64,000 nt of DNA from Dyadobacter soli (GCF_900101885.1 NZ_FNAN01000021.1:62001-126000), one strand, 5' to 3'. Counted from the stretch's first letter, positions 9,237-17,693 are shown. Program-made: numbers and translations. Notes: generated from the letters alone by a model not told the origin.

Positions 9237-10499
9237 ATGGAAAGAATTACGGCGAGGTATTACATTGAAACCCCTTATGCGGTAGAAAAAGCGGCGGCTG
9301 TGCTGGCCGGAGAGCAGTCATCCGGCACATTCGTGGCCATACCGGGCGAAACCGAAGAACTGAAAAACCGGTTCGCGGCCCGCGTTGAACATATCGAACA
9401 TTTGGATACCGTTTCAGAACCCGCAATCCCGGGCGCAGTTTCACCCGATGGATTATACCGCCGCGCATTCGTGGAAGTGTCGTGGTCGGAGGAGAACTTT
9501 GGTCACAACCTCCCTACCCTCGTCTCCACATTGCAAGGGAATCTCTACGAAATCACACAGTTTACGGGGCTCAAACTGATGGATATTCATTTCCCGGAAG
9601 CTTATGCAACCAACTACCGCGGCCCGCGGTTCGGCATCGATGGGTGCCGTTCGCTAACCGGCGTTGCTACTGGCCGACCACTCATCGGGACGATCATTAA
9701 GCCGAGCGTGGGCCTCACACCGGCCCAAACCGCAGAAATCGTCGATAGACTCGCCTATGCAGGCATCGATTTCGTAAAGGACGATGAGCTCATGGCTTCC
9801 ACCGCCAATTCACGCTTCGAGGATCGTGTGGATGCGGTGATGCAGGTCATCAACCGCCACGCCGACCGCACCGGCAAAAAAGTGATGTATGCATTCAACA
9901 TCAGCGACGAAATGGACAGTATGCTCCATAAATACGAGTATATCGTGAAATCCGGCGGGACCTGTGCGATGATCAGTCTCAACAGCGTGGGCCTGGCGGG
10001 CGCCAAACGCATTTGCGACCTCGGTGAATTAGTCATTCACGGCCACCGCAATGGCTGGGGTATGCTGAACCGCCATCCGTTGCTGGGCATTGAGTTTCCG
10101 GCTTACCAGAAACTCTGGCGGCTCGCAGGCGTGGATCAGCTGCACGTGAATGGCATTCAAAATAAATTCTGGGAATCGGACGATTCCGTCGTGCGCTCTA
10201 TCGCCTCTTGCCTCGATCCTACACCGCTGGATAAACCAGTTCTGCCGGTCGTATCTTCCGGGCAATGGGGAGGGCAGGCATTCGAAACCTACCGGCGCAC
10301 GCAGACTACCGATCTCCTTTACATGGCAGGCGGGGGCATTATGGCGCATCCGGGTGGCCCTGCGGCCGGCGTAGCTGCTTTGCAGCAAGCCTGGGAGGGT
10401 GCAGTGGGTGGCCTCACGCTCGAAGCTGCCGCACGGCAATACCCCGAGTTCGGAAAGTCCGTCGAAAAGTTCGGAAAACTGCAATTCGACCGCGCATGA
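9237..10499 (+). CDS. RuBisCO-like protein (form IV), likely 3-oxo-isoapionate-4-phosphate transcarboxylase/hydrolase type
   Basis: A 420-residue large-subunit-fold protein. Active-site residues visible by motif: IIKPSVGLTP (first catalytic Lys), GIDFVKDDELM with the carbamylated-Lys/Asp/Glu metal triad, HGHRNG, a Lys in NGIQNKFWES near the place of loop 6, VSSGQWGG, and MAGGGIMAHPGGPAAG for phosphate binding. So the Mg-dependent enolisation site is kept, while flanking sequence differs from true RuBisCO (no TxxGKLEG). The protein is not for CO2 fixation. The next gene is a DUF1537 kinase overlapping by ATGA. This pairing is known from D-apionate catabolism, where the kinase makes 3-oxo-isoapionate 4-phosphate and the RuBisCO-like protein cleaves it to 3-phosphoglycerate and glycolate. 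The adjacent apiosidase supports this. The lactonase and oxidoisomerase steps are not seen in the window. Confidence 0.8.
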   Translation: MERITARYYIETPYAVEKAAAVLAGEQSSGTFVAIPGETEELKNRFAARVEHIEHLDTVSEPAIPGAVSPDGLYRRAFVEVSWSEENFGHNLPTLVSTLQGNLYEITQFTGLKLMDIHFPEAYATNYRGPRFGIDGCRSLTGVATGRPLIGTIIKPSVGLTPAQTAEIVDRLAYAGIDFVKDDELMASTANSRFEDRVDAVMQVINRHADRTGKKVMYAFNISDEMDSMLHKYEYIVKSGGTCAMISLNSVGLAGAKRICDLGELVIHGHRNGWGMLNRHPLLGIEFPAYQKLWRLAGVDQLHVNGIQNKFWESDDSVVRSIASCLDPTPLDKPVLPVVSSGQWGGQAFETYRRTQTTDLLYMAGGGIMAHPGGPAAGVAALQQAWEGAVGGLTLEAAARQYPEFGKSVEKFGKLQFDRA

Positions 10500-11881
10500 T
10501 CCCAAACAACCTCCTGCTGGCATTCTACGGCGACGATTTTACCGGCTCCACCGACGCCATGGAAATCCTCGAACGGGCCGGTATCCATACCGCATTATTC
10601 ATTGCGCCGCCCACGGAAACCGACCTTGCACGCTTCCCACACATACGCGCATTCGGGATCGCGGGCATGACGCGCGCGATGACGCCGACGCAAATGGAAC
10701 AAACACTTCGGCCCGCATTCGAAGCACTTAGAACTTCCGGCGCAAGGCACATCCATTATAAGGTATGCTCTACGTTCGACTCTTCGCCAGCCATCGGCAG
10801 CATTGGCAAAGCGATCGACATTGGCACAGAGGTCTTTACCCCGCGTTTTGTTTCCCTGGTCGTTGCAGCGCCATCGCTCGGCCGCCATTGCGCATTCGGA
10901 AACCTGTTTGCCAGAATGGGCATCGGCAGTAACGGCGACATTCACCGCCTCGACCGCCACCCAAGCATGAGCAAGCACCCCACCACACCCGCCGACGAAA
11001 GCGACCTGCGGCTGCATTTGAGCAAACAAACGCAGAAATCCTCCGGCCTGATCGATATCTTACAAATTGAAAAATCCCGGGAAGAAGCGACCGCATTGCT
11101 CGAAAATACGATCAGAGCGAACGATATCGTACTTTTCGACGGCCTCTACGAGCACCAGATGCCTCGCATCGGCGCACTCATCGACCCGTACGGGAGCCAT
11201 AGCAAGCCACACTTTTCTGTGGGCTCCTCCGGCGTCGAAATGGCGCTCACCGGCTTTTGGAACGCACAGGGAATCACGCAGAACCGCACCCAATGGCCCG
11301 AACCAGGCGGAGCATCGCCATTGCTCGTAGTTTCCGGCAGCTGCTCGCCCATCACAGCCCGGCAAATTGATTATGCTTTGGCACACGGTTTCGAAGAAAT
11401 CGCGCTCGACACCCCCGCAATCGCCGCCGGAACGCATGACTTTCACTTTCTCGACGAAATTGAAAAGGCGATCCGGTTTATTGAAAAAGGAAAAAGCGTA
11501 ATCATCCACACCAGCAAAAGCACGCAAGACGAGCGATTCATCGAAGCCAACAACACATTCAAAAACAAAGGTTTATCTCCCACTGAAATCCAAACCCTAA
11601 CCTCCAAGCTTCACGGTGAAGCACTCGGAAACATTGCCCGTCAGGCCATTGCTGCCGTTCCCATTCAACGCCTTGTCATCGCCGGCGGCGACACCTCGGG
11701 CGTAGTCGCCAGGACGCTCGGCATCAAAGCGGTTGAGATGATTGCCCCATTATCCCCCGGCGCCCCACTCTGCCGCGCATTCGCGCCCGATTCGCCTGCG
11801 GATGGGTTGGAAGTTAATTTTAAGGGCGGGCAGGTTGGCGGAGAGGAGTATTTTGAAGTGGCTGCGAAAGGCTGCATTTGA
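10496..11881 (+). CDS. DUF1537 four-carbon/branched sugar-acid kinase, OiaK-like
   Basis: A 461-residue kinase of the DUF1537 (OtnK/DenK/OiaK) superfamily. I start it at ATG 10496, whose ATGA overlaps the stop of the RuBisCO-like gene. Longer frames read into that gene. The N-terminal substrate domain begins FYGDDFTGSTD (usual form: a DDxTGxxD block), followed by GARHIHYKVCSTFDSSP and IGSIGKAIDIG. The C-terminal nucleotide domain has VVSGSCSPITARQI, RQAIAAVPIQRLVIAGGDTSG and LSPGAPLCRAF, all family hallmarks. Length is normal. Family enzymes phosphorylate sugar acids such as threonate, erythronate or 3-oxo-isoapionate. Coupling to the RuBisCO-like protein favours 3-oxo-isoapionate (inference from known gene pairs). 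Confidence 0.85.
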   Translation: MIPNNLLLAFYGDDFTGSTDAMEILERAGIHTALFIAPPTETDLARFPHIRAFGIAGMTRAMTPTQMEQTLRPAFEALRTSGARHIHYKVCSTFDSSPAIGSIGKAIDIGTEVFTPRFVSLVVAAPSLGRHCAFGNLFARMGIGSNGDIHRLDRHPSMSKHPTTPADESDLRLHLSKQTQKSSGLIDILQIEKSREEATALLENTIRANDIVLFDGLYEHQMPRIGALIDPYGSHSKPHFSVGSSGVEMALTGFWNAQGITQNRTQWPEPGGASPLLVVSGSCSPITARQIDYALAHGFEEIALDTPAIAAGTHDFHFLDEIEKAIRFIEKGKSVIIHTSKSTQDERFIEANNTFKNKGLSPTEIQTLTSKLHGEALGNIARQAIAAVPIQRLVIAGGDTSGVVARTLGIKAVEMIAPLSPGAPLCRAFAPDSPADGLEVNFKGGQVGGEEYFEVAAKGCI

Positions 11882-11894
11882 CATCGCTATTTGC

Positions 11895-11902
11895 TATCTT
11901 TG
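11895..11902 (+). promoter_or_regulatory. -7 element upstream of the MNT gene
   Basis: TATCTTTG matches TAnnTTTG exactly, 15 bases before the ATG at 11918. A TTTG at 11877-11880 lies only 14 bases upstream, shorter than usual, so the -33 partner is uncertain. The position argues against the earlier in-frame TTG at 11891 as start. Confidence 0.4.
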
Positions 11903-11917
11903 AACAAAAACACCAAC

Positions 11918-12196
11918 ATGACCGTCGGGGAATTTGAATCGATACTGCGCAAGGAGCGGATCTTCGAAGAGTTCGGAATCAGCAAATTAGGCCTGTTCGG
12001 CTCATTTGCGCGTGGCGAAAAGTATCACGACATCGATATCCTGCTCGAACAGAATCTGGATTATACAATTCGCGAAAAATTGAAAGACAAACTTCAATCA
12101 CTACTCAACATCAAAGTAGACCTTGTCCCCGAAAAGTTTGCCGACCCTATCATCCTATACCGCGCTCGCCAGGATTTGAAATATGTCACACGCTAG
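11918..12196 (+). CDS. Minimal nucleotidyltransferase (MNT), MntA-type
   Basis: A 92-residue protein with the DNA-polymerase-beta-fold nucleotidyltransferase core: GLFGSFARGE followed by HDIDILLE, which gives the GSxxRG and DxD elements, then a third acidic strand in IKVDLVPE. Members are antitoxins in HEPN/MNT (type VII) toxin-antitoxin modules and inactivate the HEPN RNase by AMPylation. Here no intact HEPN gene follows. Only a short open stretch resembling the end of a HEPN protein is present, so the antitoxin appears orphaned. The start is set at ATG 11918 because it lies just behind a perfect -7 box. The gene sits between a catabolic operon and a convergent transporter gene. Confidence 0.8.
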   Translation: MTVGEFESILRKERIFEEFGISKLGLFGSFARGEKYHDIDILLEQNLDYTIREKLKDKLQSLLNIKVDLVPEKFADPIILYRARQDLKYVTR

Positions 12197-12354
12197 TTCA
12201 TATCGCTAAAAAAAGCCTCCCCGCATTCAGAAACGACCTGACTTCATTATTGGAAATAGAACTCAAAAGCGGCTCTTTCGACATAGAAGAACTGAAAGCC
12301 GCCCAAAGTAGTGATTTTTACAGACATATTAATTTCACGGCGTTTGCTCCGTAA
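12193..12354 (+). pseudogene. Possible C-terminal remnant of a HEPN toxin partner
   Basis: Overlapping the MNT stop, a plus-strand frame without a start codon runs 53 codons to TAA at 12352. It reads LVHIAKKSLPAFRNDLTSLL and onward. The pattern of hydrophobic helix, LPxxxxxLxxLL, is what the last helix of HEPN partner proteins usually looks like, and this is exactly where the HEPN gene follows MNT in intact modules. The RxxxxH toxin motif and the N-terminal helices are absent. The frame overlaps the 3' end of the convergent transporter gene. Chance resemblance is possible. Confidence 0.35.
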
Positions 12355-13651
12355 TTACCTCTTTCACTGCGTGATCGCCATTCTCTAAAGATCGCCGCCG
12401 CCAGTAATTCGCCAAAATAGACCCTGAAATATTCATCCACGGACTAAATACCGCTGCTGCAAGACCGACGGTACCCAGCTTCCCCATCGTACCGGCAAGG
12501 CCGGATGCCATTCCGCCATTTTGTAATCCAACTTCAAATGCCATCGTCCGCGCGGAAGCTTTGTCGAGGCCAAGGAGGCGGCTAAGCCAATACCCGAAAA
12601 AATACCCGGCCGAATTGTGCACAACAGAGACAAAAAAGAGCAAAAACCCGACTTGCAACAGATTATCGCGGCCGGCGGCAGTGGTGACGGTGGTGAAATA
12701 GATAATACCGAACATGGAGACATAAGGCATGTACCGGTCAAGGTTTTTGAATGATAATGTTACCAAATGATAAGCCAAACCTACCAGCAGGGCGCCGGCG
12801 AAGAAAGAAAGCACTTCCAGCGACTGCAAGGCCGTCTCGGAAACAGCGCCAGCAAGCAATGACCACAAACCCAGAACCAATGCCCCGAGCCACGCCAGCG
12901 AGACTGACGCTATACCATAAACGTTTCTTCGTCCGCGTGGCGAAGCAGTTTTCAGAAAGTCGTGGATCAATGCTGCGCCGATGGGCACGATGACGATTTT
13001 GATGATCTCCATCATCATGTCGAGAAAACGGATCTGAATGAGCGTTCCCGCAAGGATTTTCATTAAGAAAGGTGTCAGAAATGGTGCAGCGAGGGTGGTC
13101 ATGGCGGTTACGGCCACGGAAAGGATGAGGTTGGCCCTGGCGATGTAAACCATTACATTGGAAGCGAGCCCACTCGAACAAGAGCCCAACAGAATGATAC
13201 CGGCCGCGATTTCGGGGTCGAAATGAAAGATTTTAGTCAACGCAAATCCGGTAAGCGGCATAATGGTGAAATGACTGCATAGTCCTACCAGCACCCCTTT
13301 GCCCGAGGTGGCCAGCTCCGAAAAATCCCGCAGGCTCATTTGAATACCCATTCCGAACATTACAAATTGTACCACAATGAGGATCAGCCACTTATTCCTT
13401 AAATCAAAATCACCGATATGCAGGAAAGATTGCGGATAGGTCATACCCGCCACAACTGCGGCGGCGATCCATGCGGTGTATTGATAACCTTTCAAAAATG
13501 GAATGGCACCGATTCCAACGGCCCAGGCTACCGCGGCACCCAGGGCGGCTGCATTAAACAGGCCGTCCGCCTGCGTTAGCCACGCGAATACCAGCAATGC
13601 AGTGCCCAATGCAGCGAACGCCAGACATATTTTCCTGAAAATCAACATCAT
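12335..13651 (-). CDS. BASS (bile acid:Na+ symporter)-family transporter
   Basis: A 438-residue inner-membrane protein with about ten or more hydrophobic segments. The BASS core is clear: FGMGIQMSLRDF, then LLGSCSSGLASNVMVYIARAN (first crossover, about residue 155), a second half with FAGALLVGLAYHL, and the second crossover RTMAFEVGLQNGGMASGLA (about residue 365). Family members take up organic anions (bile acids, pantoate, pyruvate, keto acids) with sodium. An extra hydrophobic N-terminal region of about 75 residues precedes the core. The start codon overlaps the stop of the racemase-like gene (TAATG), so the two are co-translated and probably serve the same carboxylate. Given the sugar-acid genes next door, an apionate- or ulosonate-like substrate is possible, but that is a guess. 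Confidence 0.85.
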   Translation of the reverse strand: MMLIFRKICLAFAALGTALLVFAWLTQADGLFNAAALGAAVAWAVGIGAIPFLKGYQYTAWIAAAVVAGMTYPQSFLHIGDFDLRNKWLILIVVQFVMFGMGIQMSLRDFSELATSGKGVLVGLCSHFTIMPLTGFALTKIFHFDPEIAAGIILLGSCSSGLASNVMVYIARANLILSVAVTAMTTLAAPFLTPFLMKILAGTLIQIRFLDMMMEIIKIVIVPIGAALIHDFLKTASPRGRRNVYGIASVSLAWLGALVLGLWSLLAGAVSETALQSLEVLSFFAGALLVGLAYHLVTLSFKNLDRYMPYVSMFGIIYFTTVTTAAGRDNLLQVGFLLFFVSVVHNSAGYFFGYWLSRLLGLDKASARTMAFEVGLQNGGMASGLAGTMGKLGTVGLAAAVFSPWMNISGSILANYWRRRSLENGDHAVKEVITEQTP

Positions 13652-14319
13652 TACGACGGGTTGATAACCGATGCCAGGTAGCGAACGGCCTCTGGCGGGC
13701 TGGCTATGATGGGTACTGTTTTTTCCGCTTCGGACAGCGTATCCACTACGCGCGCCATCGACGCCTGTGCGAGCAGGATCACATCCACCTGCGCAGACAA
13801 CTCACGCAACGCCTGCGCGACCATCTGATCATGCAGACCCGGATTTCCACTCATTAATGCCTCAAAAGCGCCTTCGCAAAGCTTGCTCGTGAGTTGAATT
13901 TCCTTGCCTGCGACCTGTGCACGGCGTTCTACGAGATCCGCGGTCGGTTCGAGCGTGGTCGGCAACGTCGCCACTACCCCAATTCTAATGCCTTTTGAAA
14001 CGGCCAGATCGGCCATTGGCTGGTCGACGCGGAGCACGGGAACGGATGAAAGAGCGGCCGCGGCTTCCACGGCCCTGCCAATGGATGAGCACGTTACCAG
14101 AATACGGTCAGCGCCAGCAGCTTCGGCGGATGCTACATAGTCGACCACGCGACGCGCAGTTGCAGGCGCGAGTTTGCCTTTTGCGATAACGTCCTTGATC
14201 AGGCTGTCGTCTACGATATTGAACACATTTACGCCGGGCAGATATTCGCTGCACAATTGCTGGAAGATCGGCACGAGCGTAGCCGAGGTGTGGATCAATC
14301 CTAATGTCACGGGTTTCAT
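13651..14319 (-). CDS. Asp/Glu/hydantoin racemase-superfamily protein with one active-site Cys
   Basis: A 222-residue cytoplasmic protein of the two-domain Asp/Glu racemase fold. Family blocks seen: GLIHTSATLVP at the N-terminus, ADRILVTCSSIGRAVEAA with the first catalytic Cys (about residue 80), IGVVATLPTTLEPT, and ILLAQASMARVVD where the second catalytic Cys normally stands (about residue 182). That position carries no Cys. True racemases need both thiols, whereas arylmalonate decarboxylase works with one Cys, so a decarboxylase or isomerase role is more likely than racemisation (inference). It overlaps the BASS transporter gene downstream and is the first gene of that pair. Confidence 0.75.
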   Translation of the reverse strand: MKPVTLGLIHTSATLVPIFQQLCSEYLPGVNVFNIVDDSLIKDVIAKGKLAPATARRVVDYVASAEAAGADRILVTCSSIGRAVEAAAALSSVPVLRVDQPMADLAVSKGIRIGVVATLPTTLEPTADLVERRAQVAGKEIQLTSKLCEGAFEALMSGNPGLHDQMVAQALRELSAQVDVILLAQASMARVVDTLSEAEKTVPIIASPPEAVRYLASVINPS

Positions 14320-14443
14320 GAATGCGTTTGCGGAAAAGTCAAATGGAAGCTTTTATGCGGAGCGAAACGAATATCTCTTTCGTTTATATTCTAATTGTTT
14401 CGAAATTTAATCAAACGCCGGAATTATACAAAGCAAAAAACAA

Positions 14444-14472
14444 AAAAAGACCGGACAGTATCCGGTCTTTTT
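14444..14472 (-). terminator. Intrinsic terminator after the second DUF4038-like gene
   Basis: A 12-bp perfect stem AAAAAGACCGGA / TCCGGTCTTTTT around a 5-base loop (14456-14460). On the minus strand the U-rich tail continues (TTTTTTTG). It lies 39 bases beyond the gene that ends at 14511 and closes the kinase/glycosidase operon. Confidence 0.85.
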
Positions 14473-14510
14473 AATCCTTTACTATCTATGTTAACCAATC
14501 AAAATCGTTG

Positions 14511-16097
14511 TCATTCCCGGTATTCTTTGATCCGCAGCGCCAGGTAGGGCGTCATCGGCAGGCGGATCGATGTTCTTTTCTTATCGTAAATTCGGTAATC
14601 ATTGGTTTCTGCAATCTCGAAAACCTCAGGCCGCTCGTCGACGGTCATATTCCAGGTATCGATCACCTCTACCTTAAACTTCCGCCCGGCTTTTGGCCCG
14701 CCCTTTCGCGGCAGGCTGAATTCCCATTCCGGCTGCATGTTTTTACCCAAATACATGAGGTAATAACTGCTGTCGGCCCTGGAAGTATGGTGATCCTTCC
14801 AGGGATCCGATAACTCCAGCGGCCCCGGCGCTTCCTCCAATATCCTTCTCAAAAAACCAATCCTTGCCGGACTGCTACCGATCAGGCGACCGCCTTTGGC
14901 CCAAAAGATCGTATCACCGGCATTCTTGTATGTTTCCCCGTGCGTCACGTAGGTACCTGCGATCACGCCTTGCCAGAACGCCTCCGTCATTTCCTCACCA
15001 CTCAAATGCCCCCAACGTTGCTGCAAATCGCCTTCATAGCACACCTCGTCATAGATCATCGGCCTGAAAAACACATCTTTCAGCAAGGTCGCGCGCCCGA
15101 AATCTTCCACGGTCGAGCCGTTTTGAATGCTGACATGCGTAAACTCCGGCTTCCAATTGTCGTAGTAAACACTTCCGTTATGGATCGAACAAAGGTGACC
15201 GTACGGGTCCGCATTCACGACGGCTTTGGTATAAATATCCCAATCGGCACGTGGTTTGGTTTTAACGTAATCAAACTCATTCGCCAGTGACCACCACACA
15301 TTCCGGAACGATGCCAGGCGGGCCGTCAGGTACCGGATATATTTCAGATCGTTCTCCTTACCAAGACTGTCAAATCCCCAGTGACCCTTATCGTAGGGAT
15401 GGAAAATGATCACGTCCGCTTCAATGCCCAGCTTTTTCAGGTCATCGATACGCTTTTCAAGGTGTTGGAAAAACGCCGGCTCAAACCGCGACAAATCCCA
15501 TTGGAACTTCGGCTTACCTTTCGCATCCTTCGTTTCCGACTTCTTCACGTATGGATAGTAGGGCGGCTCATTCTCGACATGCGAGTAATATTTTGGAAAA
15601 ACACACATTCTGACCTTGTTGAAAGGTGCATTTGCCAGCGTTTTCAAGGTAATTTCTTCCAGGCCTTCCGGCTGGTGTGTCCACGCATACAATGTAGTCC
15701 CGAAAGGATAATAGCGCTTGCCATCGGTATATTTAAAATGATAGGTATCAGCAACCTGCACCGGACCGTGATTATCCTTGCCCGGCTCCACGCAGGAGAA
15801 CACACCGGCTTTACCATTCAGCGATTTATTGTTGCTGATCGTTTTATACTTCCATTCGCCAGTCTTCCGGGGCATGAAACGAACCTTGTACCGACCATTG
15901 CCATCGTAAAAACCGGCCACTTTAACTTTTTCACTAGCGTTTGAAAATTCGGCAGCCAACTCGACGTCAACAAACGGGTTACCGGTTTGCGGCCCGGCCA
16001 GTGTTATTTCGAACCGCTCCCAGCGCTCCACATTGTTCTGCCCGACAACCGAAAAAGTGTACAGAAAAAACGCTCCTACTAAATAGAAAAATCTCAT
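14511..16097 (-). CDS. Secreted DUF5060/DUF4038-like glycoside hydrolase
   Basis: A 528-residue exported protein. The start is ATG 16097, two bases after the kinase stop, giving the signal MRFFYLVGAFFLYTFSVVGQ. The order is: N-terminal DUF5060-type beta sandwich (about 22-110; WERFEITLAGPQTGNPFVDV, MPRKTGEWKYKT), then a GH-A-like TIM barrel (YYPFGTTLYAWTHQ, KVRMCVFPKYYSH, ADVIIFHPYDKGHWGFD, VWWSLANEFDYV, IYDEVCYEGD), then a C-terminal beta domain. The Glu in LANEFD and the Glu in YDEVCYE fit the acid/base and nucleophile positions of clan A (inference). It is related to apiosidase-like DUF4038 proteins but distinct from the GH140 of PUL 1. Operon partner: the FGGY kinase upstream, so it may release the sugar or polyol that the kinase phosphorylates. 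Confidence 0.75.
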   Translation of the reverse strand: MRFFYLVGAFFLYTFSVVGQNNVERWERFEITLAGPQTGNPFVDVELAAEFSNASEKVKVAGFYDGNGRYKVRFMPRKTGEWKYKTISNNKSLNGKAGVFSCVEPGKDNHGPVQVADTYHFKYTDGKRYYPFGTTLYAWTHQPEGLEEITLKTLANAPFNKVRMCVFPKYYSHVENEPPYYPYVKKSETKDAKGKPKFQWDLSRFEPAFFQHLEKRIDDLKKLGIEADVIIFHPYDKGHWGFDSLGKENDLKYIRYLTARLASFRNVWWSLANEFDYVKTKPRADWDIYTKAVVNADPYGHLCSIHNGSVYYDNWKPEFTHVSIQNGSTVEDFGRATLLKDVFFRPMIYDEVCYEGDLQQRWGHLSGEEMTEAFWQGVIAGTYVTHGETYKNAGDTIFWAKGGRLIGSSPARIGFLRRILEEAPGPLELSDPWKDHHTSRADSSYYLMYLGKNMQPEWEFSLPRKGGPKAGRKFKVEVIDTWNMTVDERPEVFEIAETNDYRIYDKKRTSIRLPMTPYLALRIKEYRE

Positions 16098-16099
16098 GA

Positions 16100-17611
16100 T
16101 CAATGCGTTAAATGTATTTGCGGCGCCGCACCAATGGCCTCTTGCCAACCCTGGTACCCCAACTTCGCCGCGTCATTGGCTGCATTCGGCGTAACCGACG
16201 AATGCCCCGCACTTAATTTTTGCAAATAGTCAATGTCCGGATAAACACCCGAATACAATCCCGAAAGATAAGCCGCCCCCAAAGCCGAAACTTCCGGGAA
16301 GCCTAGGTTAACCACCGGCTTTTCAAGCAGATCGGCTAACATTTGTACGACGAAATTATTGGACGTTAACCCTCCGTCTATTTTCAATTCTTTCAACGCG
16401 ATTCCCGTATCCGATTCCATCGCAACGATCACATCCTTGATTTGAAAAGGAATGGATTCTAGCGCCGCGCGGACGATATGGTTTTTGTTTGCATTGAATG
16501 TCAGGCCGGTAATGGATGCCTTGCGGTTCATATCCCAATGCGGTGCGCCCAATCCGCTGAATGCCGGAATGAGGTAAACGCCCCCGCTATCTTTCACCGA
16601 CCGCGCCATCGCTTCCGTTTCGCGAATGTCGTTGAACAGTCCGAGGTGCGATTTGAGCCACTCGATCGTTGCGCCGCAGGTGACGATCACGCCTTCCAGC
16701 GCATATTCGACCCTATCACCTGCGCTCCAACCGATTGTCGTCACCATTCCCTGCTGCGAAGGCTTCGGTTCAGGACCGATATTCATCAGAATCGAAGAAC
16801 CCGTACCCAATGTGGCCTTTGCAATGCCGGGACCAAAGCAGCCTTCTCCAAATGCAGCCGCATGCGAATCGCCGATCATCGCCGTAACCGGTATGACATC
16901 TGGAAACAAGCCCCCAAAGTCCGTCGTCCCGAAATGCGACGAAGACGGCTGTATATCAGGCAAATGCAGGCCATCCAATCCGAACGAACGGATAAGATCC
17001 TCGTCCCATGCCAATGTTTCAAGATTAAAAAACAGCGTACGCGAGGCATTGGTATGGTCTGTGAGATAGGCCGCTCCGCCGGTCAGCTTGTATAAAAGCC
17101 AGGTATCCACCGTCCCAAAAAACGCATTACCTTCTGCAATAGCCGTCTTTACATGCTCATTATAAAGGTTTAACCAAATGACCTTCGAGCCGGAAAAGTA
17201 GGGATCGGCCAGCAACCCGGTTTTCCGTCGGATCATTTCTTCCAGTCCCGCAGCGCGTAATTGCTCACACACCGCCGTTGACCGCTTGCATTGCCAGACA
17301 ACCGCATTGTGCAGCGGACTTCCGTCTTGATCCCACACCACAAAAGTTTCCCGCTGATTGGAAATTCCGCACGAACGGACATCCTCTATACGTCCATTCT
17401 TGGATGTGAAATCGGCAATGCATTTCGCTACCGACGCCAGTACATTGTCGTAAATTTCCTGCGGGTCTTGCTCCACCAGCCCGCCATCAAGGTACATCGT
17501 ACGCAGGGGTTCGCTCCCACGCGCCACAACCTTCCCTTTCTCGTTAAAAATGACGGTTTTAGTACTGCTCGTACCCTGATCGATCGCCAGCACAAACGGG
17601 CCGTTCAACAT
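16100..17611 (-). CDS. FGGY-family carbohydrate kinase, glycerol-kinase-like with altered substrate pocket
   Basis: A 503-residue cytoplasmic ATP-dependent kinase, colinear with GlpK: IDQGTSSTKTV at the start, GISNQRETFVVW, NAVVWQCKRS, DPYFSGSKV, GTVDTWLLYKLTGG, LGTGSSILMNIG, YALEGVIVTCGATIEWL, and GGLTSNNFVVQMLADLL. Of the glycerol-contacting residues known for E. coli GlpK, the Arg-Glu pair, Trp, Tyr and the Asp in IGDSH are present. The Gln after that Asp is Ser here, and the Phe in the GTGCF block is Ser (GTGSS). So the substrate may be a larger polyol or ketose, not glycerol. No glpF or glpD is nearby. It is followed two bases later by a secreted glycosidase and driven by a perfect -7 box upstream. 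Confidence 0.75.
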   Translation of the reverse strand: MLNGPFVLAIDQGTSSTKTVIFNEKGKVVARGSEPLRTMYLDGGLVEQDPQEIYDNVLASVAKCIADFTSKNGRIEDVRSCGISNQRETFVVWDQDGSPLHNAVVWQCKRSTAVCEQLRAAGLEEMIRRKTGLLADPYFSGSKVIWLNLYNEHVKTAIAEGNAFFGTVDTWLLYKLTGGAAYLTDHTNASRTLFFNLETLAWDEDLIRSFGLDGLHLPDIQPSSSHFGTTDFGGLFPDVIPVTAMIGDSHAAAFGEGCFGPGIAKATLGTGSSILMNIGPEPKPSQQGMVTTIGWSAGDRVEYALEGVIVTCGATIEWLKSHLGLFNDIRETEAMARSVKDSGGVYLIPAFSGLGAPHWDMNRKASITGLTFNANKNHIVRAALESIPFQIKDVIVAMESDTGIALKELKIDGGLTSNNFVVQMLADLLEKPVVNLGFPEVSALGAAYLSGLYSGVYPDIDYLQKLSAGHSSVTPNAANDAAKLGYQGWQEAIGAAPQIHLTH

Positions 17612-17685
17612 TTTGGAAGCTATGTTTTGAACTTATTAAACCATTTCTCATTCACTAAAACAAAGAAAAGAAAAACAATCGAAAA

Positions 17686-17693
17686 CAAAGCTA
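17686..17693 (-). promoter_or_regulatory. -7 element for the kinase/glycosidase operon
   Basis: Minus-strand TAGCTTTG (17693 to 17686), an exact TAnnTTTG match, 75 bases upstream of the kinase ATG at 17611. The upstream DNA is very AT-rich, but no clear TTTG was found at -33. Confidence 0.45.

Noticed and set aside
9237..10499. True RuBisCO for CO2 fixation
   Set aside because: Sequence around loop 6 and the N-terminal domain does not match forms I-III, no phosphoribulokinase is seen, and the coupled gene is a sugar-acid kinase.
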